Shown: piece after piece, positions 44,604 to 57,429 of the stretch
Numbering within the stretch: position 1 is the first letter of the stretch
Layout of the letters: every line of letters starts with the position of its first letter
DNA from: Centrapalus pauciflorus
Lineage: Eukaryota > Streptophyta > Magnoliopsida > Asterales > Asteraceae
Direction: 5' to 3'
Assembly (NCBI GenBank): GCA_020465985.1
Contig: JAANYP010000397.1
Span: 356,298 to 420,297, forward strand
Length of the DNA: 64,000 bases
The notes under the pieces: model-generated
What the model saw: only the letters and a program-made list of their open reading frames with translations
Told to the model about the DNA's origin: nothing
The model's database searches: none
Program-made: the position numbers and the translations under genes

Positions 44604-45113
44604 AATTGAAACACCCATATAACTAATATGAGTATTTCGATACCATTATACAATAATTTATATAGAGTACTTGCGGAAATACGGTTAAAGTAAAACTTTT
44701 ATAATACTTTAATAATCATCAACGTGATTCCAAACACTTTGCATACAACACAACAAAGTGTCGGAAATCATGAAGTAATGTAATTGGGGTTACAACGTTT
44801 AAACATTTATAGTTACTCGCGAATTAGAAATTTACAATTAATTTGGGTCCAAAATGGAAGTCTGCTACCTCCACCCAAGCATCAACAAAATATGGAGCTC
44901 CTATCCGTGCTTCAATCGGTGTCTAACAATTCGGGCCAGCCGGGCCTTTGCCCTTATCAGTTCTTGAAAAGAATAATCAACTAACGGGTAAACAACAAAG
45001 TTTTTTAGGGAGATTCTAGATAAAAGTACCAAGCGATATATGAATGATGCCATGCAATGCCCTAAAATAAATCAATAAACACAGATGGCCAACTAATAGC
45101 TTATAAGCTATCA

Positions 45114-45330
45114 CATTGCGGTTACCACACACTACGGCTTACCGTACAATGAAATTACAATCTACTGCTCGATTACCACAGACCACATGCTTATCGATAT
45201 GCAGTTTACAGTGATGTCATACGATTACCACAGACCACAGGCTTATCGTATTACAAGCAATAATGGTTACCACATGCATAGGCTTACCATTATGATTACT
45301 CTAGGTAACAACACACAGGCTTACCATCTC
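45114..45330 (-). promoter_or_regulatory. Hairpin array in element D LTR
   Basis: Five hairpins with a shared loop text (taccaca...cacaggctta) but different stems: CATTG-CGGT/ACCG-CAATG (45114-45151), ACTGC-CGAT/ATCG-GCAGT (45164-45205), TACGAT/ATCGTA (45220-45250), ATAATGGT/ACCATTAT (about 45260-45296), and AGGTAA/TTACC (about 45303-45330). LTR G has the same array at about 53210-53430. Confidence 0.65.
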
Positions 45331-46063
45331 TGCGGAGAGGTCAAATAAATGATCAATAACTTATCAACCGAGTGATAAAATAACAACGATAATGTACGTG
45401 ATGGCAAAGCATGTAAATGATACGAAAGCAATAACATACAATTCATGATATGCATACGAATACGTTAATACTAGAACTCACAGTCATGTACAACAAGCTC
45501 TCGGTCTCAGAACCGAGTTACAATTCTCGAAATAGGAGTAATAATCTCCAAGGAATTTTAACCCGTCAAACCCCTACAAATAGGTTCATAGTATAATTTT
45601 TATAAGTTTTCACAGCTTATAATTTCTTAATATTGACCCGGTTACCAAACTCGTAATACTTAATTAATTCCGACATCAAGCCCCAATTACTAAATTGGTC
45701 TAAATATTTTTCTTAGTTGATGTCATAAACTATTATGGCAAAAGATCCCAAAGATTGATTAAAATTACAATTTCGGACCAAAACTGGGTCCGACTCGCCG
45801 AGTCGACCATCCGAAATTCGGATCTCTTCTAAACTGAAATGGTCTGAAATTCGGGTCATGACTTATCCGAATTTCGGATCGACCCATCCGAAATTCAGAT
45901 CCCAAGACATCCAAAATTTCATACTTACATAATTTTCTTTCAAAATATAAGCCCGACTTGTCGAGTCGCATGCAGGTCTGCACTTTATGCCTTACAGATT
46001 TAATGCTAAAAATACCAAAACTTTTCTATATTTATTACAAACGTCGGGAATTCATTCCCAAAC

Positions 46064-46115
46064 ATATATATATATATATATATACACATATATATATATA
46101 CATATATATATATAC

Positions 46116-46152
<37 letters not shown>

Positions 46153-46180
46153 CATACACACACACACACACACACACACT
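46064..46180. repeat. TA/CATATA/CA compound microsatellite
   Basis: Alternating tata and cata runs followed by about 14 CA units, inside element D's LTR. Confidence 0.95.
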
Positions 46181-46864
46181 TTTAAACCTATTTTAGCAAC
46201 CAAAACATCATTTTTACTTTTTTGGATCATCTAGAGTTCATATGAACTCCATCTTGGGGTTTTGAGATAAACCCCCACAACACATTAAATCTTGCATATT
46301 ATGATTTTTAAATGGTGGTTCTAGCATATTTCATCATTTTCTTTCAGGATCTAACCATTTCTAAGAGTTCTCCATTAAAACCCATTTGGGTTTCTCATCT
46401 TCTTCAAATGAAGATGATGGGGAGAAGAAAAGAGAGAGTTTCCACAAAATAAGAGTGGTACCTCTTTGGATCTTCAAAATCGTGAGAAGCACCCCAAGAT
46501 TTCATATTTTGCTCTCTTCTTCTCCAAAGAACCCTCTTGCTTTTCAGTCCTTTTTTTTGGAATGGAAGATTGAAATGAAGAACACACACAAGTGTGTTTG
46601 TGTGTGTTCGACGTATATATGAAGCAAATGAAGGAATTTCTATTTCCTTTTTCTTTTAGTCCCTAAACTTTTCAATATTTATTATCAAGTCCTTACAATT
46701 GTTTCTATTTTTTTTAAAATCTATTCTTCATAAATTAATATTGTATTTATTATAATTTACACAACCATTTATTTATATGTCACAATATAAATTAATATTC
46801 TGAATTTGTATTTCTTTACATTAAATATTAATTATCGATTATATTAAATAATTGGGTCGTTACA

Positions 46865-47171
46865 TTGGTAATATTCCCACTAACATGAGCACCCATGGAG
46901 ACTCGATCAATTATATTGGTCACTTTTGTAACAATTATAACAGTCCGAACCACCCCGAGACAAGATATCGACCGATTTGGCAAAGGCCGCACGGTTTTTA
47001 TTCTAGAAGCCAAGCCATAGGGCCGCCCCAACATGTGTCTTGGTGGATAGAGACAGCATTACCCATATATGGGCATATTAGTTTCTCCTCTCCACCGATG
47101 GGGGGATTTTACAATTTCCACTACAAAACCCATTACCTAACATGGTCGACAATATGTAATTAATACTCATT
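46865..47171. other. Unassigned flank between element D and solo LTR H
   Basis: 307 bases. A 103-codon plus-strand frame runs from 46852 to 47163, starting inside LTR D. Its text (for example GPPQHVSWWIETALPIYGHI) matches nothing I recognise, and its composition does not convince me it is a gene. It ends in one copy of the H target-site duplication. Confidence 0.4.
47167..47171. other. Target-site duplication TCATT, left copy (solo LTR H)
   Basis: TCATT at 47167-47171 and 49625-49629. Confidence 0.88.
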
Positions 47172-48573
47172 TGTAACATCCGGCACTAAACCAGGTTAGC
47201 AACAATGACCTAAACTGTATTTAATAGCCAATTATAATCTAATCAGTGGTCATTAGAAATTAATCAAAGTGATTAACATTGCTCACTAGAAAATTCAACT
47301 CAATTAGAATGAAATTCATCGGTGCGATGAATCGGGAAATCAATTAATCCGATCAATTTACAATATGAGGGATTAATTCAACTAAGTACATAATTAAATT
47401 ATGATTAGTGACACTAATCAAACACTAATACAATTACTTAACATTAATTATGCAAGACTAAAACGATTCATTAAAACAATGCATCCATAAGTATTTATGA
47501 AATTACAAGAAAAGGGAAATACAAGAATACATTTCTAAATACTTTTATACAAAAATAAAATAAAAATACATGTATATGGCCGGCCTACAGGGCATGTGCT
47601 TTATAGTGGTTGACTTCAAATATTTTAATATTACTTTAAACACAATCATTTTGTTTAAAAGTGCACACAACATCCTACCTTCCATGTCTTTCATCATTTG
47701 AAAGACCAAAAATTTGTATATAAATAGAGAGGCATTCCATTCATTTTAAACACACCAAAAACTCTTCTTCTCTCCCTCTTGGATCCGGCCAAACACACAC
47801 ACACACACCACAACCATTTGCTTTCAAGTGTTCTTCAAGAAATTCAAGTGTTCTTGGTTCATATCTTGCAAGGATTTCAACTTCTTCTCAAAAACATACT
47901 CTAAATACTTCAAAGTAAGTAAATACTAGCTTATTTCATCTTATATTTATGTTTATATAAGTCTTGCATAATATATATAATCACCAACAACAACAAGTTT
48001 CATAAAAACTCAAGTTTATAAATTTCTAGTTTTTGTTTTTTAAGTTGTTTCTTTAAATGTGTTTATCGATATATGAACACATCATAAAAATGTTAATATT
48101 ATAAAAACAAGTGATATATATGTGTTTTATAACTTTTATACAAGTAGTCTTTGAATAAACAACAAGAATCATAAGTTATTTCAAGTTTATAAACTACGGA
48201 TTTTCGGCAGAAAATTTATATCGACTTTGAAAAATCATAACTAATTAATAACTTAACGAAATAAGTTGATTCTTGTCTCAAACGTTAGATCTATGTCTTA
48301 ACTATAGATCTGGAAGTTTTCATAATTTATTTTGGAGTTTAAGACCTCCAGAAATTATCTGGGAAACCGAAAGTTTGACAGCTCAAAAATGGCCAACATA
48401 GGGTTTTAAACGAGCTTTTTCACCAACCTAAACATATCGAAAAATGGCCGTTCTTGATTCTAAAAAACCTTTGTATATTGTAGTTTAATGTCCTAGAAAA
48501 CCAAAGCCTAAAACGTTTTGGAGCTTGGTCAAAAACAGCCTCAAAGTAGGCCGAAAAACCTCCGAAAAAGCTG

Positions 48574-48578
<5 letters not shown>

Positions 48579-48656
<78 letters not shown>
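48579..48656. repeat. (AT)n microsatellite in solo LTR H
   Basis: About 78 bases of pure AT dinucleotide. Confidence 0.95.
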
Positions 48657-48659
<3 letters not shown>

Positions 48660-49049
48660 TGACGTTTTAAGAGGGTTTTATTTATAAACTTGTAATGCTG
48701 GGTGATTTAAGACATAAAAATCTATAAATATATGTATCATCATATATTAGAGATATTAAGTCCTTATTATCATTTAGGACTCGATTAAACTCACTCGACG
48801 CATCATCCATCCACTTACGCTAAATAGCTTTTTACGCTCGTTTTTGCCATCGCAAGCTCGGTGAGTCCTCATAGCCCCTATTTTCACACTGTTATGTTTT
48901 GGGGTTGAAATAAATGCTACGTTTTCATATGGACACGAAAACAACTTCATTTTTATTATGTATTACACATGTGGTTCCATCAGCCCTTATATCATGAACC
49001 GTTAATTGCATTTATTTGTAAGCGCGAATATATTGTGGATACATCTATC

Positions 49050-49137
49050 GGGAGTCATGTCCCCCATTCGGGTTAGTTCGGGTCGGCTAACAGCGTGTGC
49101 ATATATATTCAACACACGGTATTACGTATGGGAATAC
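49050..49137 (+). promoter_or_regulatory. Hairpin series in solo LTR H
   Basis: GGGA/TCCC (49050-49063), GTTAG/CTAAC (49072-49091), CGTGTG/CACACG (49094-49118), GTATT/AATAC (49119-49137), nearly back to back. Placed in the same third of the LTR as in elements A and B. Confidence 0.55.
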
Positions 49138-49629
49138 TGCACAGGGCAAACTCATTTTAATTAAGCTTCGGTTGCATGATGGTTTATATGTAATACATAA
49201 CATGGAATTTATGATTTTATAAATTCAAACTCTACTATTGTTGTCCATACACGTCAGATTTACGTGTATACCTATGAGCTCACCAACAATTTTTGTTGAC
49301 GTATTTTAGCGTGTATTTTCAGGAAATTAAGGCAAGTATGCCTTCGTACGTATTTTACTTTCAAGCTTCCGCAACCATGGAGTCGCATGCATATTCAAAA
49401 TTAATGGAGATTTAGCAGCATTATTTTGGATATTTTAATTATGTAATTAAATCTATGTATTGTGCGAACTTCATTTCTCATATCAGACTATGTAAAACAT
49501 TGCTATATTTTAAAGTTTTAACGATGTATTTTAAAAACGTCCATATAGTAATCGTTCGTTGTGATTATGGTTATGCTTCCGCAACGTCACGCTTCGTTGC
49601 CAACTGGGGTAACGGGGTGTCACATCATT

Positions 49630-52474
49630 ACTTCGAGATATTAAAATATGATAATATCTTCTATAGTAAGTGCATAAAAGAGTCTAACATACACGCATGG
49701 GCCGGTAACTCCTCATCACGCCATTTTCAAAAGCAAACACTTTTACCTACTCAACATTACGACCATAAAATATCTCATAAGCTTGAGTCATTATCCAAAG
49801 ATGCGATCATACGACATATTTATTTGTCTTGTCACATAATACGATGCCAAACCACATCATTAGCTAAGGCATATAAAATGTACATAGATAAATCGTCCTA
49901 ACATGACTCACTTATTTAACCAATAAAGTCATCACATATGAGGCCATCAATGTTACGTTTTAAGTCAAGTTTACCCAATATATGCACACTTGAAAGGATG
50001 TTAAAAAACCCCAAGCCACAATATGTGAGTGTCTAAGGGATATAATTCATTTCAATTGCTACATGTATCAATTAGTCACTTAGCCTTTAGTGATTTTCAT
50101 AACTACTGGCATTCGCTAATGTTATCCTTCACTTTAGGATAGATATGCACTTTTAAGGGACTAACATGAGTACCGACCATGATTGTTATACATACATATG
50201 TTATCATGTTTGTCCAAAGTACTGCTAGCTTTTCCACGTTACCATGTCTGTATCCTACCATTAGGATTAATATTTCGACTTCATGTTCAGATTATCCATT
50301 CATGTAGCTGTGCAAGCATAAGTTTTAAGGGAATAACTTATTCGTTCAAAGGAAAGTTATGCACTAAAAAAATTCATAGTAATCATCCATATTTTGTAAT
50401 TTGAGTTTTAAATCTTTTCTTTATCGACCATTTAGTTGTCTAATACTTTTCAGATAGAAAATTTTTTAGCACTTAGTTTAACTCAAATTCATTTCGTGTG
50501 GAAGTGTCACATCACCAATATCCAATCATTTAAACTCATATAACTATTGTTTTCGAAGAACTCTAAGTTTTGCAGCTACTGCTTTATGCCAATAAAGTTT
50601 CCATTCACTATGATTCTTCTTACCATACAATAGAAAAGGTGTCAATAATTATCATTTGCATAATATAACATTAAGTTAGATAGTTGCTCTAAACAATTTT
50701 TTTTATTTAATATCCATCTCATGGCACCGACCAATACTTAATTTATTTATATTGTTGTACTTCATTCTGCGCTTCTCATTACGTATGTATAACTATTACT
50801 AATTTTGTGTCCTCGATTTTATGTTGTACCTTCAACAACAACTTTACTTCATTGCTTTTATTTTGGCATTAGGGTCAATCTATCTTTATACAGATAGGAT
50901 ACAACTACTTTTAAGTAATCATAACTTAACAAAGTAAGAACTTTCAACAATTTTCGAAATAAAATATGAGAGTAATAACATCCCTCATTATAGATCGTCA
51001 CATGACCAATTCTCTCCTATGTGGAGTATTACAAGTAACCAAGTAATAGATGAGGTATGTCTCTAAGGAGTCAGACTAATACTATGTATTATCATCTAAC
51101 ACTTATTAGTATTTAGTGCTCATAGAGTATTTACTTCCCTCGTACATTTGCAAAAACAAAACCAATTGCCAAATCAGCATAGTTAAAATGTAAGTATTTA
51201 TCATCATTAACTAGCTTCCAATTCATTCATAGAGTGATAATTTAGCAGGCATTCATTTCATATTCATCATTCGTATGACAACTAATATGATCAACCTTGA
51301 TTAACATGCAGCAATTATATCAATCCATTAACAAATGCAACTGTAGTCTATTCCAATCAACGTTCAGTTCGTATATCATGCATGTTGAGATTACATTAGC
51401 ATACCTACGGTTCATATAGTTCATGTTAAAACATGTCAATGTAAACAAAGCATACATCCTAACAATTTGAATGTTCAGAATCACGAGTAACATGCTAAAT
51501 AACATCTCATTGCACATATATCTCTATGAACATGGTTTCGCATTTGGCAATTAACAATCTATCACTAATATTCACATTACAACTAAACGTGCCCATGTTC
51601 ATGTAATGAGTCATATTTAATTGCATCTCATATCATATGCGTATTTATCATATTCGAATAAGTTAAATAGGTACTCGTGACTAATTACAACACTTGTCGT
51701 GTCATGATTTTATTCACCTATAATCATCCACGACATGTATCACTATCTATTTCATAGCTCAAATATAAATGTCATACTTCTATTTGACATTTATATACTA
51801 TTATGTAGTTGATACACTTGGGTTTGCCATGATCAACCCTCCAATAATGGGGGTAATCATTTATATTAACATTTCAAAAACTTCACAAAACTCATATTTA
51901 CTATAAAGTAATTGACTTTTACGTTTTTTCATTTTCCTTAATAGAAAGTCATGATTTGATTAACCATATAGGGTCTGGACCAAGATCCCTAAAATGTGAC
52001 CCCACTTGCCGATAACATTTGCTTTCCTATTATTCGATTTTTATCCATTATAGAACCAATATGATGTCACACATATCATTAATGATTTTATCTGTTAATA
52101 AGATCTTCGTACATAAGTTATTATAGAACGTTTTCAGGACTTACTCCTTTGGACATAAGGAGTCACTCATAATCATACATCTAGATCACAATATATATGT
52201 GAATTAGGCACAAGAAATTATATACATTTCATGCTTTCTCATTCTTCGAAATATTTAATAATCCTCCAATTGTTACAATTATGGCATTATATTCAATATT
52301 CCTCAAAATATGACAATTATGTCATTATCTCTCATGAAAGGATTTCACAACTAAGTAAGCCAAATAGAGAAGACAACACGAGTCTCGTCCATTAAATATA
52401 AAAAAAATTAACAAATCGATCATTACTCATATATATTAGCTAAGTTAAGAGTATTTAAAGATATACACGAATGC

Positions 52475-52531
<57 letters not shown>

Positions 52532-52539
52532 ATTATAGA
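49630..52539. other. AT-rich region without recognisable genes
   Basis: About 2.9 kb. No open frame has convincing protein composition and no RNA gene was seen. An (AT)n run lies at 52475-52528. It lies left of a gypsy primer-binding site and leader (52540-52699), so it is in the place of the internal region of an element whose 5' LTR is G. Whether it is a non-coding (LARD-like) internal region or eroded unrelated sequence cannot be told. Confidence 0.4.
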
Positions 52540-52699
52540 CCTAAGGTCTACACATTATATTACCATCCTAGGCCGAATTTAATCTTAAGATTGTTTTACT
52601 AGTGCTGCCTTGTTGGGTCAATAGCAGCGTTTTTAACCGCGTTCAGTGTTGAGTATCGTCGACTCTACTCAGTCAATGAACTTGGCTCTGATACCAAAT
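52540..52699 (-). other. Element G leader and primer-binding site
   Basis: Homologous to the leader of element D (44440-44606). The primer-binding site complement gctctgatacca is at 52685-52696, three bases from the LTR. No gag follows to the left. Confidence 0.8.
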
Positions 52700-55104
52700 T
52701 GAAACACCCATACAACTAATACGAGTATTTCGATACAATTGTACAATAATTCATTCAGAGTACTTTTGGAAATACAGATAAATTTAAAACTTTCAGATAA
52801 ATGATAATCCACAAGATTCCAAACACTTTGCATAAGACATGACAGAGTGTCGAAATCATTGAATAAAGTATTTGGTGTTCACGTCATCTAATATCAATTA
52901 ATTTACACATGACTTAATAATCAACAATTAATTCGAGTAGGTCCAAAAATGAAAGTCTGCTACTCCCACCCCAAGCATCATAAAAAATGTGGAGCTCCTA
53001 TCTATGCTCCATTCGGTATCTAACAATTCGGGCAAGCCAGACCTTTACCTTTATCAGTTCATGAAAGGAACAATCAACTAAAGGGTAAACAACAAAGTTG
53101 TTTAGTGAGATTCTAGACTAAAGTATGATGCCATATATGAATGACGTCATGCAATGCCATGAAATAACTCAATAATTTCAGGAGGCAACCAATGGCTTAT
53201 AAGCTACCACATTACGGTTAACACACGCTCATACTTACCGTACAATGGGTTTACAATCTACTGCTCGATTACCATAGACCACAGTCGATATGCACTTTAC
53301 AGTGATGTCATACGATTACCACAGACCACAGGCTTATCGTTTTACAGGCAATAATGGTTACCACACACACAGGCTTACCATTATGATTCCGCTAGGTTAC
53401 CACACGCACAGTGTTACCGTCTCAGCAGAGATAACAACCGAGTGATAATATAACAACGATAATGTATGTGATGGCAAAGCATGTAAATGATAAGAATGAT
53501 ACAAAAAGCAATAACATTCAATTCATGATATGCATACGAATACATTAATACTAGAACTCACAATTGTGAATAATAAGCTCTCGGTCTCAATACCAAGTTA
53601 TAATCGTCAAATAAGAGTAATAGTCACCAAGGAACTTTACTCGCCAAACCCCTACGGATAGGTTCATAATATAATACTTTTAAGTCTCACAGCTTATAAT
53701 TTCTTAACTTTGATCTGGATACATTAGTCATAAGACTTAAACAATTTCGGTATTAAAGCTCAGTTATTATTTGGGTTTAAACATTCTTATTAATTGGTGT
53801 CATAAAGTACTAGGAATAAAATACCAAAGATAGAATATATTAAAAAAATCTGGCAAAAACTGGGTCCAACTCGCCGAGTTAAGGGACCCACTCGCGGAGT
53901 TGACCCACCCGAAATTCGGATCTTCATAGAACCGAAAGATGGTTCGAACTCGGGTCCAAGCCCATCCAGATTTCGGATCCTCACATCCGAACTCGGATCC
54001 AACCATCCGAACTTCGGATCCTTTCATCCAAAACTCGGATCTCAAGTCATCCGAAAACTCATACTTAGAAAATTTTCTATCAATGCTCAAGGCCAACTCG
54101 TTGAGTCCACCAGGCAACTAGCCGAGTTTGAGTGCAGGTCTACACCTTCTGCTTTACGGATTTTAATGCTAAAGTTACAAAACTTATTTTCATTTATTAC
54201 AAACGGTTGGGAAACATTTCTTAACCTGTATATACATATTTAGACTCATTTAAACAATCAAAACACTATTTTATTCTTTTTGAATCATCAAGAGTTCTAG
54301 AATTCTAACTCGGGTTTTTGGGTTAAACCCACCACAATACATTAAAACAAGCATATTAACATATTTCATTATTATCCTTCAAGATCTAAAGATTTCTAAA
54401 CATTCTCCATAAAAACACGTTTAGGGTTCTCATCTTCTTGAAATGAAGATGATGGGGAGAAGAAAAGAGTAAGAGTTTTACAAAATAAGAGTTGGTACCT
54501 CTTGGATCTTCAGAAGTTTTCCCCCAAAAAAAATCTGATTTTGCTTTTTTCTTCTTCCCCAAAAACTCTCTCTATTTTTCTCTCTTTTGAATGGTTACAA
54601 TGGAAGAACACACACACACAAATGTTTGTGTGTGTCTGCGTATGAAACAAGCATGGAAAAAGGAGATTTCTTTTTCCTTTTTATTTTAAATCCTTCAACC
54701 TTTCATTATTTATTTCTAAGTCCCTATAACTATTTCTATTTTTTTTAAAAATTCATTCTTCATAATCATCTTTTATTTATAAAACCACCACAATGTTATT
54801 ACTTTGCCTTTATTTAACAATTCAAAATATTCAAATGAGTATTTTGATATAATTGTACTAAATATATTTAAACACCGCATTAATCGATTCTCATGTCATA
54901 CAAATCATTATTTACTGATCAAAGTAAATTACCTATTCTTGTCATTTCAATACAAACCAACATTTTTACTTTTCTTTTATCATTCAAGTTCCAATAATAC
55001 AATTATCACTAATATTTAGCAGTTAACTCAAATATTGCGCCTAAGTTCATAGTTATAATTGTCTCATCAAGTTAATTATCTTTTTAAAATATTGGGGCGT
55101 TACA
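52700..55104 (-). repeat. Element G 5' LTR (gypsy)
   Basis: tgaaacacccatacaac to ggggcgttaca, 2405 bases, related to D's LTR along its whole length but diverged. Shows the hairpin array (53210-53430), the atccgaactcggat motif array (53900-54060) and two 40-70-base segments seen again in G' at 27424-28698 (for example gttaagggacccactcg). The partner LTR may be G', but the flanking bases (TCAAT left of G', CAAAT right of G) do not match convincingly. Confidence 0.88.
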
Positions 55105-55854
55105 CAAATCTACATCCGTTAGATGCTGGTTAACATTGAAATTGGTTGCTGAATAGTACAACCACACATAAATTGATATTAATTTACAATTCTGATGTGA
55201 AACTGCAAAATCTGTATGATCCACCAAGACTATCACAGGCTTAGTACAACTGGTTGATGGCATTCTCTATCATCTATCGTAGGATGGAGAATAATGAGGA
55301 GGTTGTTGAGTCTACCAGAGATGGTGAGGGCTTTGGTGAATCTAGCAATTAGATTCAGTTTGAATGGTCGGTGGTTGTATATGTTTGTCTTCTTGGTTAG
55401 CATGTTATTGTATCTTGTCTTCATGATTAACATCTTATTGTATCTTGTCTTCAGGGTTAGCATGTTTGATTACCAACGTTGGGTCGTCATAACTTGATAT
55501 GTGGTTTTATTAATGTCTATATAAATTTTTTCTTAAAAATGTCATGTGTTGCTAGATTCTTTGCTTACAGCGATATTTTTAATATATAATTAGTTATATA
55601 AAACATATATAAACTAAATATTATAACATATAAATATATTTTAGTATATAAATTAAAAATTAAAAGATGTAATCTAAAAGATAAATAAACTAAAAAAAAT
55701 ATAAATATAAGTATTCAATTTGATTTAAATTTAGATTGAATTGTTTTAAATTTGAATAGATATGATTGTTATTTTAAAAAGCTAACCAAAAATGAAGAAA
55801 GTTATTTATTAATGTCAATAGGTTTATACACATACAAATACACATATGCATACA
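55105..55854. other. Unassigned sequence between elements G and F
   Basis: 750 bases, AT-rich towards the right. One small tandem duplication (ttgtatcttgtcttcatgat and a variant, near 55408-55455). No gene is supported; the short frames here are not protein-like. Confidence 0.4.
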
Positions 55855-56962
55855 TGTAGGTCCCAAAAGGTTTCCCTAGAGTATTGTTCTAAGCTGTAGA
55901 GGGGAGGTGAATACAGCTAATTAAAAATTCAACACTCTTTTCTCAATGTTTGTGTATACTATTAACAAATGTTAATTACAAACAAGCTTGACTGTGGAAA
56001 GGTTCAAGCTGATATGACAGATACAACAGATGTTTCAACTAATCTAAGACACACTCAGACTAGATACAATGAATACACTCACTTAGATTAACTCACTGAT
56101 TTTACAAGACACAGATGGACAGCTTGATTATGAACAGCTTAGACACACGTACTGTTATATTCAAGCAGACTTGCATGCATGGAAAACACACTTCAATGCA
56201 CGATCTGATTTCTCACTCTTGGTTATTCTCACAATCCTTAGAAGCTTCCTTTTATACCCTCACTGAGAATCTCAGTGAAGCTTCTTCATTGGACAATGAG
56301 ATAGTGGGAGGTCTTTCCAAAAAGACAAAACACCTTTTCTGCACATTCTGATAAAGCAGATTTGTCTTCTTATGGCAGAATCTTTGTCTTTTCTTTCGTC
56401 ACTGTTGTATAAGGCTTTAACCAAAAGAGGAATGTCAACTTTGCATCTTTCGTCTTTTGATAAGGCCATTTTGATATAAGAAAAGGTTTGTCACCCTTTT
56501 CAGATAACCGTTTGTCTTCATGTAACAGAATAACGTAGGCAGGCTTTTACTGTTTCTATTTTCCACTTTGTCTTCAACATGTAAACTGATCTTGTAGTAA
56601 AAAACAATACATGAGGACTTGGAAACATATTCCCTAAAGTGTTTAGCCTGTTCACAAAAAATAGGTTCTGTTCACAAAGAACAGAACAATTAGAATCTGT
56701 CCAAGCTGCTCAACAGAACAGAGCAGCGTAGACAGTTTATGTCCAGCCTGTTCAGCAGACAGAACAGCTTGGACAATCTGCCTTTGTTGCAACGAATGCA
56801 ACAGGATAAACAGCTTTGACTCTTATTGCAAATCACTTTTCAGGATTCAATAAGGCATAAACAGGCCTTAAATTATACCATCAAGTGCATCAAACAGGTT
56901 TGATTAAAAATCTCCCCCTAAGATGTAGAGCAGGTTTGACTGAGGCCTTTTTGTGCCTAACA
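55855..56962 (-). repeat. Element F 3' LTR
   Basis: The right edge (cctaaca at 56962) is fixed by the adjacent polypurine tract. The left edge (tgtaggtcccaaaagg at 55855) is the most plausible TG, but without the second LTR it is provisional. The region 56690-56830 repeats agctgctcaacag, cctgttcagcag and acagcttggac. Confidence 0.7.
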
Positions 56963-56975
56963 ATCTCCCCCTATT
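56963..56975 (-). other. Element F polypurine tract
   Basis: Minus strand AATAGGGGGAGATT directly before the LTR TG; near-identical to that of element E. Confidence 0.9.
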
Positions 56976-57429
56976 TGCAACAATCAGTCTAAGCTGATTT
57001 ATCAATAATCACCATATATTTTTACAATACATTTTGCTGAAATGAAATTACAACATTAAAGTAAAGTAAAAGATCCGTTTATATATATACTGATTTTTTA
57101 TTACATAAACAGCATATGTTTTTACAAAAGTACAACTGATGTACTAATGTATATTACAACTGATGTAAAAATAGAAGTTACAACAGATGTAACAAAGTAC
57201 AACTAATGTACAAGAAAATTCAACACTTTGGACTGTTGATAATGGGAGCAAATAATGGCAAGCGTGTCCAACAGATGGACAGCTTCCATTCTTCACCTAC
57301 TCAGATAGTAGATGGACTTCAAGACAGTGGTGGTGGCACTCCTTCTTCAAACATTTTCTCAAGCTCATCCCTGGTTTCTTCCAAATCTTCTATTTCAACT
57401 CTGAGGAACATGAAATTGGGATGTTGAAG
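56976..57429 (-). other. Element F 3' untranslated region
   Basis: AT-rich with repeated acaactgatgtac-type text (57125-57215). The plus-strand frame at 57206-57427 is not supported as a gene. Confidence 0.5.

Larger units (their letters stand above)
28699..46864 (-). mobile_element. Element D: Ty3/gypsy chromovirus, decayed, split by copia element E
   Basis: Minus-strand gypsy element: 5' LTR 44607-46864, primer-binding site, gag (43404-44342, continuing 32256-32675), protease, RT, RNase H and integrase (29222-32250), then a damaged 3' LTR. Copia element E (32676-43398) sits in gag with TGTTT duplications, and the gag frame resumes across it. Multiple stops and frameshifts make it inactive. 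The integrase text and the LTR style are those of the same broad clade as A and B. Confidence 0.88.
44607..46864 (-). repeat. Element D 5' LTR
   Basis: tgaaacacccatataac to gggtcgttaca, 2258 bases. Contains the hairpin array at 45114-45330, TTCGGAT motifs (45800-45905), a mixed TA/CATA/CA microsatellite (46064-46180), and (CA)/(GT) runs near 46585-46605. Confidence 0.92.
47172..49624 (+). mobile_element. Solo LTR H of a Ty3/gypsy element
   Basis: 2453 bases beginning tgtaacatccggc and ending ggggtgtcaca, the same ends as the gypsy LTRs A and B (tgtaacatcc; gtgtcaca). Flanked by perfect TCATT duplications with no internal region, so it was left by recombination between two LTRs. It contains a pyrimidine-rich, exon-like leader (47760-47915), a long (AT)n run (48579-48656), and a hairpin cluster (49050-49137). 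Strand follows from the similarity of its ends to A and B. Confidence 0.9.

Noticed and set aside
45958..46230. Tyr/Ile/His/Thr repeat proteins
   Set aside because: Translation of the compound TA/CA microsatellite on both strands.
46852..47163. 103-codon frame between LTR D and solo LTR H
   Set aside because: It begins inside the LTR, has no promoter or recognisable domain, and its composition is not convincing.
49455..49901. 148-codon plus-strand frame across the end of solo LTR H
   Set aside because: It crosses the LTR and target-duplication boundary, and its text shows no domain.
27424..55104. One element with G' as 3' LTR and G as 5' LTR enclosing everything between
   Set aside because: Flanking bases (TCAAT and CAAAT) do not form a convincing duplication, and G' is truncated before its end, so a single parental element cannot be shown.
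55233..55497. Hydrophobic short frames on both strands between elements G and F
   Set aside because: Created by a small tandem duplication of a ttgtatcttgtcttca-type unit; no promoter or homology is recognised.
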